From: Phoenicibacter congonensis
GTDB taxonomy: Bacteria; Actinomycetota; Coriobacteriia; Coriobacteriales; Eggerthellaceae
Assembly (NCBI GenBank): GCA_030530045.1
Contig: JAUMVS010000019.1
Span: 1 to 17,973, forward strand
Reading direction: 5' to 3'
Length of the DNA stretch: 17,973 nucleotides
Below, in pieces: positions 16,113-17,973 of the stretch. The notes under the pieces were generated by a model. That model searched no databases. It saw only the letters and a program-made list of their open reading frames with translations, and had not been told where the DNA came from. A program made the translations under genes and the position numbers. The stretch's first letter is position 1, and every line of letters begins with the position of its first letter.

Positions 16113-16361
16113 TTATCGCTTTTGGGGGGGGGCTAGTTCCGAATTCTTGGTTTTACAAAACTTCAGTAGGAAATAAGACGGCACGAAAGCTACAACTGCA
16201 ACCCCAATCAACTTCGCAAGGGTTAGCAGGCGCCATTCAATGCAGGAGTTGACGTCGAGCTGGTGTCCAAGCACGAAAACGAGCGCGCAATAAATTGCGA
16301 TTATGCTTGCAAATGCCACTAAGCTTCCGCGTCTGTTTTCTGACTTCTCGATTTGTGCCAC
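16113..16361 (-). CDS. N-terminal fragment of the membrane protein
   Basis: 82 residues starting at GTG 16361, with a short charged N-terminus (AQIEKSENRRG), a first membrane helix (SLVAFASIIAIYCALVFVLG), a polar loop (HQLDVNSCIEW) and a second helix (LIGVAVVAFVPSYFLLKF). After NSELA it enters the C9 run and then terminates within four codons (APPQKR, stop). The upstream in-frame stop at 16365-16367 fixes the start region; AGGA is only one base from the GTG, so the start is poorly supported, and an internal GTG twelve codons later is an alternative. It makes most sense as the beginning of the gene continued at 14642-16132. Confidence 0.6.
   Translation of the reverse strand: MAQIEKSENRRGSLVAFASIIAIYCALVFVLGHQLDVNSCIEWRLLTLAKLIGVAVVAFVPSYFLLKFCKTKNSELAPPQKR
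16124..16132. repeat. Homopolymer tract of nine G at the frame break
   Basis: Nine G on the plus strand (nine C in the sense of the membrane-protein gene), flanked by TTTT and CTAG. I noticed no other G or C run of comparable length in the window. Its length sets the frame between the N-terminal fragment and the main part: eight joins them, nine does not. Confidence 0.9.
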
Positions 16362-16464
16362 TTCCTAACCATCGATTACTTCAGTAGTCTATTTTACAGA
16401 AGAGGTTCAGCTCAATTCGCAATCTGTGCATAGGACGAATTGCGTCGGCCCAAAACCTCCACTG

Positions 16465-16473
16465 TGATATAAA
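16465..16473 (+). promoter_or_regulatory. Possible extended -10 promoter of the LRR surface gene
   Basis: TGATATAAA matches the extended -10 form TGnTATAAT at all but the last base; no -35 match is visible. Initiation near 16480 would give a leader of about 270 bases before the ATG at 16751, unusually long. Confidence 0.35.
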
Positions 16474-16602
16474 GATACTCACTTGTTTTCTGTGAACTAA
16501 TCTGCGCATTAATTTCTGCGTTCTCTGCGATTTTTAATCGTTATTTGGATTTCTGGAGAATGCAATTTTTATGCAATGCAATTTATTTTCTTTTTTTACT
16601 TC

Positions 16603-16633
16603 GGCGCATGTTCGAAATAGCTATTTCTGCGCC
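16603..16633. promoter_or_regulatory. Palindrome/hairpin in the LRR gene leader
   Basis: A perfect 14-base palindrome, GAAATAGCTATTTC (16614-16627), is bracketed by GGCGCA (16603-16608) and its complement TGCGCC (16628-16633), with five unpaired bases on the left. There is no T-run after it on either strand, so it is not a normal terminator. It could be an operator for a dimeric regulator or a structured part of the leader RNA. Confidence 0.45.
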
Positions 16634-16750
16634 AACAATCAAAGCAATAATCTAAGGACTTTTGCCGAATGCTGCGCTTTTTGCGAGTGTTCTGGCTCCT
16701 TTAGTGTTTAGTTTTTGTCGATCTTATTCATTTTCAGGACGGAGGTTTTT

Positions 16751-17973
16751 ATGAAAGATCAATCTTTAACAGAATCTAATCGCTCGAAAGGAGGTGCACT
16801 GGTGTCTAACGAGATGACTGTGAGAGGCGCAATTTTGCGCGTCGCTTTGGCGTTTGCTCTTGTGCTTGGGCTCATGCCATCGCTCGGCAATTCAGTTGCC
16901 TTTGCAAACGAATCAAATGAAGATTCAAATGCTGCACTTGCAGGCTATCCTTCAGCGAAGGATTTAACAGTTACTTTTGATTTCGATGGAGGCACGACTA
17001 CTGCGCAATCGGTTCAAAAGGTTGAGTTTGATGGTAGCGAGTATTATGTTTCTTCACCTGACCCTCTGCCAACAAAAGATGGTTTTGAGTTGACAGGTTG
17101 GGAGATTCAGTCACCAGACGAAGAGGAAATTCTCGATGCATCATTCGAAGACGAGGCTTTTTTCGATCGCGACACTAATTTTGATAGTGCTGTTACTTTG
17201 AAGGCTCAGTGGAAAGAGTCATCTTCTGCTGATTCTTGGACTGCTGATGACTTTACTTATGACGAAACTGATGCGTCAACCATTACTGGCTTGAGTGATT
17301 CTGGCAAGACAAAAATTGTCACAAATACAGAAGTTGTAATCCCTTCTGCAAAAGCAGACGGAACAGCAATCACTGCAATCGGAAATGACTCAACAACAGA
17401 CAATCTGTTCAAAGTAACGGTTGATGATAAAACTTACGAAGCAACAAATGTAACTATTCCAGAGGGTGTCACCTCTATTGGGAAGATGGCATTTAAGTCC
17501 TACGCTGGTGAATCAATCGCATTGCCTTCTACGCTCACTGCAATTGGAATTGCTGCATTTCAGGGTTCTAAACTCACGTCTATTGTCCTTCCTGACAGCG
17601 TAACTACAGTTGCAAATGGAGCGTTCTCGAATTCGACGGGTCTTAAAACAGTCAAATTCGGTAAAGGAATGACAAGCGTCCCTCAGGCAATGTTTTCCAT
17701 GTGTTCCGTTAAAGATGTCGTCATTCCCGAAGGCATCACTAGCATTGGAAGATCAGCGTTTGCTGGCTGCCATTCTGAAACCCTAACTTTTGAAGGAACT
17801 TCAACTTGCACTGAGATTGCTCAATCGGCTTTTGAAAACAACCAGTTTGAGAGCCTGGTCATTCCTGCTTCTGTAAAAACAATTGGTAAATCAGCTTTTA
17901 GGGTTTATCAAAACACCCTGAGCAAGAAGCTCACTTCACTCACTCTTAATGAGGGTCTTGAGACTATCTCTCA
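16751..17973 (+). CDS. Secreted InlB-repeat / BspA-type LRR surface protein, partial (runs off right edge)
   Basis: 407 residues are visible with no stop. A signal peptide ends at AFA (residue 52 counted from the ATG at 16751). Residues ~71-154 form an InlB B-repeat (DLTVTFDFDGG ... GFELTGW ... LKAQW). From about 230 onward there are at least seven BspA/LRR_5 repeats (PF13306) of about 23 residues with the pattern IPEGVTSIGxxAFxxx, for example VIPEGITSIGRSAF and LPDSVTTVANGAF. Such proteins bind host or bacterial surfaces in oral and gut species; that role here is inference. The ATG has GGAGG five bases upstream. An in-frame GTG at 16802 has an even stronger ribosome site and would give a normal 35-residue signal peptide. 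The anchoring domain lies beyond the window; CWB2 repeats would be expected but are not seen. Confidence 0.9.
   Translation, partial: MKDQSLTESNRSKGGALVSNEMTVRGAILRVALAFALVLGLMPSLGNSVAFANESNEDSNAALAGYPSAKDLTVTFDFDGGTTTAQSVQKVEFDGSEYYVSSPDPLPTKDGFELTGWEIQSPDEEEILDASFEDEAFFDRDTNFDSAVTLKAQWKESSSADSWTADDFTYDETDASTITGLSDSGKTKIVTNTEVVIPSAKADGTAITAIGNDSTTDNLFKVTVDDKTYEATNVTIPEGVTSIGKMAFKSYAGESIALPSTLTAIGIAAFQGSKLTSIVLPDSVTTVANGAFSNSTGLKTVKFGKGMTSVPQAMFSMCSVKDVVIPEGITSIGRSAFAGCHSETLTFEGTSTCTEIAQSAFENNQFESLVIPASVKTIGKSAFRVYQNTLSKKLTSLTLNEGLETIS
16787..16796 (+). promoter_or_regulatory. Internal ribosome binding site pointing to GTG 16802
   Basis: AAAGGAGGTG is a ten-base match to the complement of the usual 16S rRNA 3' end, seven bases (from the last G of GGAGG) before an in-frame GTG at 16802. 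It lies inside the coding sequence that starts at the ATG at 16751 and may mark the true or a second start. Confidence 0.6.

Larger units (their letters stand above)
14642..16361 (-). pseudogene. Frame-interrupted membrane-protein gene (whole locus)
   Basis: The 82-residue reading frame starting at 16361 and the main membrane-protein frame are adjacent, on one strand, and overlap only across nine C (minus strand). Removing one C joins them without any stop into a protein of 572 residues (1719 coding bases including stop), in which the first fragment supplies two N-terminal membrane segments. In the sequence as given the gene is off. It may be a true pseudogene, a phase-variable gene in the off state, a site of ribosomal or transcriptional slippage, or a base-calling error. 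Confidence 0.55.
16362..16750. other. Non-coding region upstream of the LRR surface protein
   Basis: About 390 bases without a credible gene, AT-rich and unlike the flanking coding sequence. It contains a possible extended -10 promoter (16465-16473), a direct repeat of ATGCAATTT separated by seven bases (starting near 16560 and 16576), a hairpin-forming palindrome (16603-16633), a T-rich stretch just before it, and the strong GGAGG ribosome site at 16741-16745. It must also hold the promoter of the divergent membrane-protein gene, for which only a weak TAAAAT on the minus strand near 16395 is visible. Confidence 0.6.

Noticed and set aside
17440..17973. DNA tandem repeat or CRISPR-like array at the right edge
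   Set aside because: The periodicity is at protein level (BspA LRR, about 23 residues) with diverged codons, not repeated DNA with spacers.
1..17973. Mobile element, prophage or defence system
   Set aside because: No transposase, integrase, terminal inverted repeats, phage structural genes or nuclease/toxin modules were recognised; all genes fit surface and wall functions.

Overview
The window (17,973 bases) looks like a cell-surface and cell-wall locus of a Gram-positive actinobacterium, most likely of the class Coriobacteriia (Atopobiaceae/Eggerthellaceae-like). The basis is mid-range GC by eye (not computed), abundant Gram-positive Sec signal peptides ending in A-x-A, three secreted proteins with triple cell-wall-binding-2 (CWB2, PF04122) repeats, BspA-type leucine-rich repeats, InlB B-repeats, and mixed ATG/GTG/TTG starts. 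The genus is not established. No tRNA, rRNA, CRISPR array, transposase, integrase or phage gene was seen.

Layout. 1-771 (-): 5' part of a family-2 glycosyltransferase running off the left edge. 896-1996 (+): UDP-galactopyranose mutase (glf). 2195-6054 (+): two touching autolysin genes, a CWB2-amidase and a CWB2-glucosaminidase, behind a good promoter at 2030-2059. 6082-7245 (+): a GT4-like glycosyltransferase. 7321-7396: terminator hairpins between convergent units. 7398-10938 (-): an operon of wecB (UDP-GlcNAc 2-epimerase) followed by an 807-residue two-domain glycosyltransferase. 11182-14595 (+): a secreted subtilase + transglutaminase-like + InlB-repeat + CWB2 protein with an apparently leaderless start. 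14642-16361 (-): a polytopic membrane protein whose reading frame is broken at a run of nine G. 16362-16750: a long non-coding leader region. 16751-17973 (+): start of a secreted InlB/BspA-LRR surface protein running off the right edge.

How it fits together. The glycosyltransferases, Glf (UDP-galactofuranose) and WecB (UDP-ManNAc) would supply and assemble a wall polysaccharide. CWB2 domains of Clostridioides difficile are known to dock non-covalently on an anionic wall polymer, so the locus plausibly encodes both the polymer and the proteins that bind it: two peptidoglycan hydrolases and a protease/transglutaminase-like enzyme. That functional link is inference.

The points most worth a second look are the G9 tract splitting the membrane protein (phase-variable switch, decay or sequencing error), the subtilase-transglutaminase-CWB2 architecture, the leaderless start of that gene, and the paired autolysins that share an anchor but differ in catalytic module.
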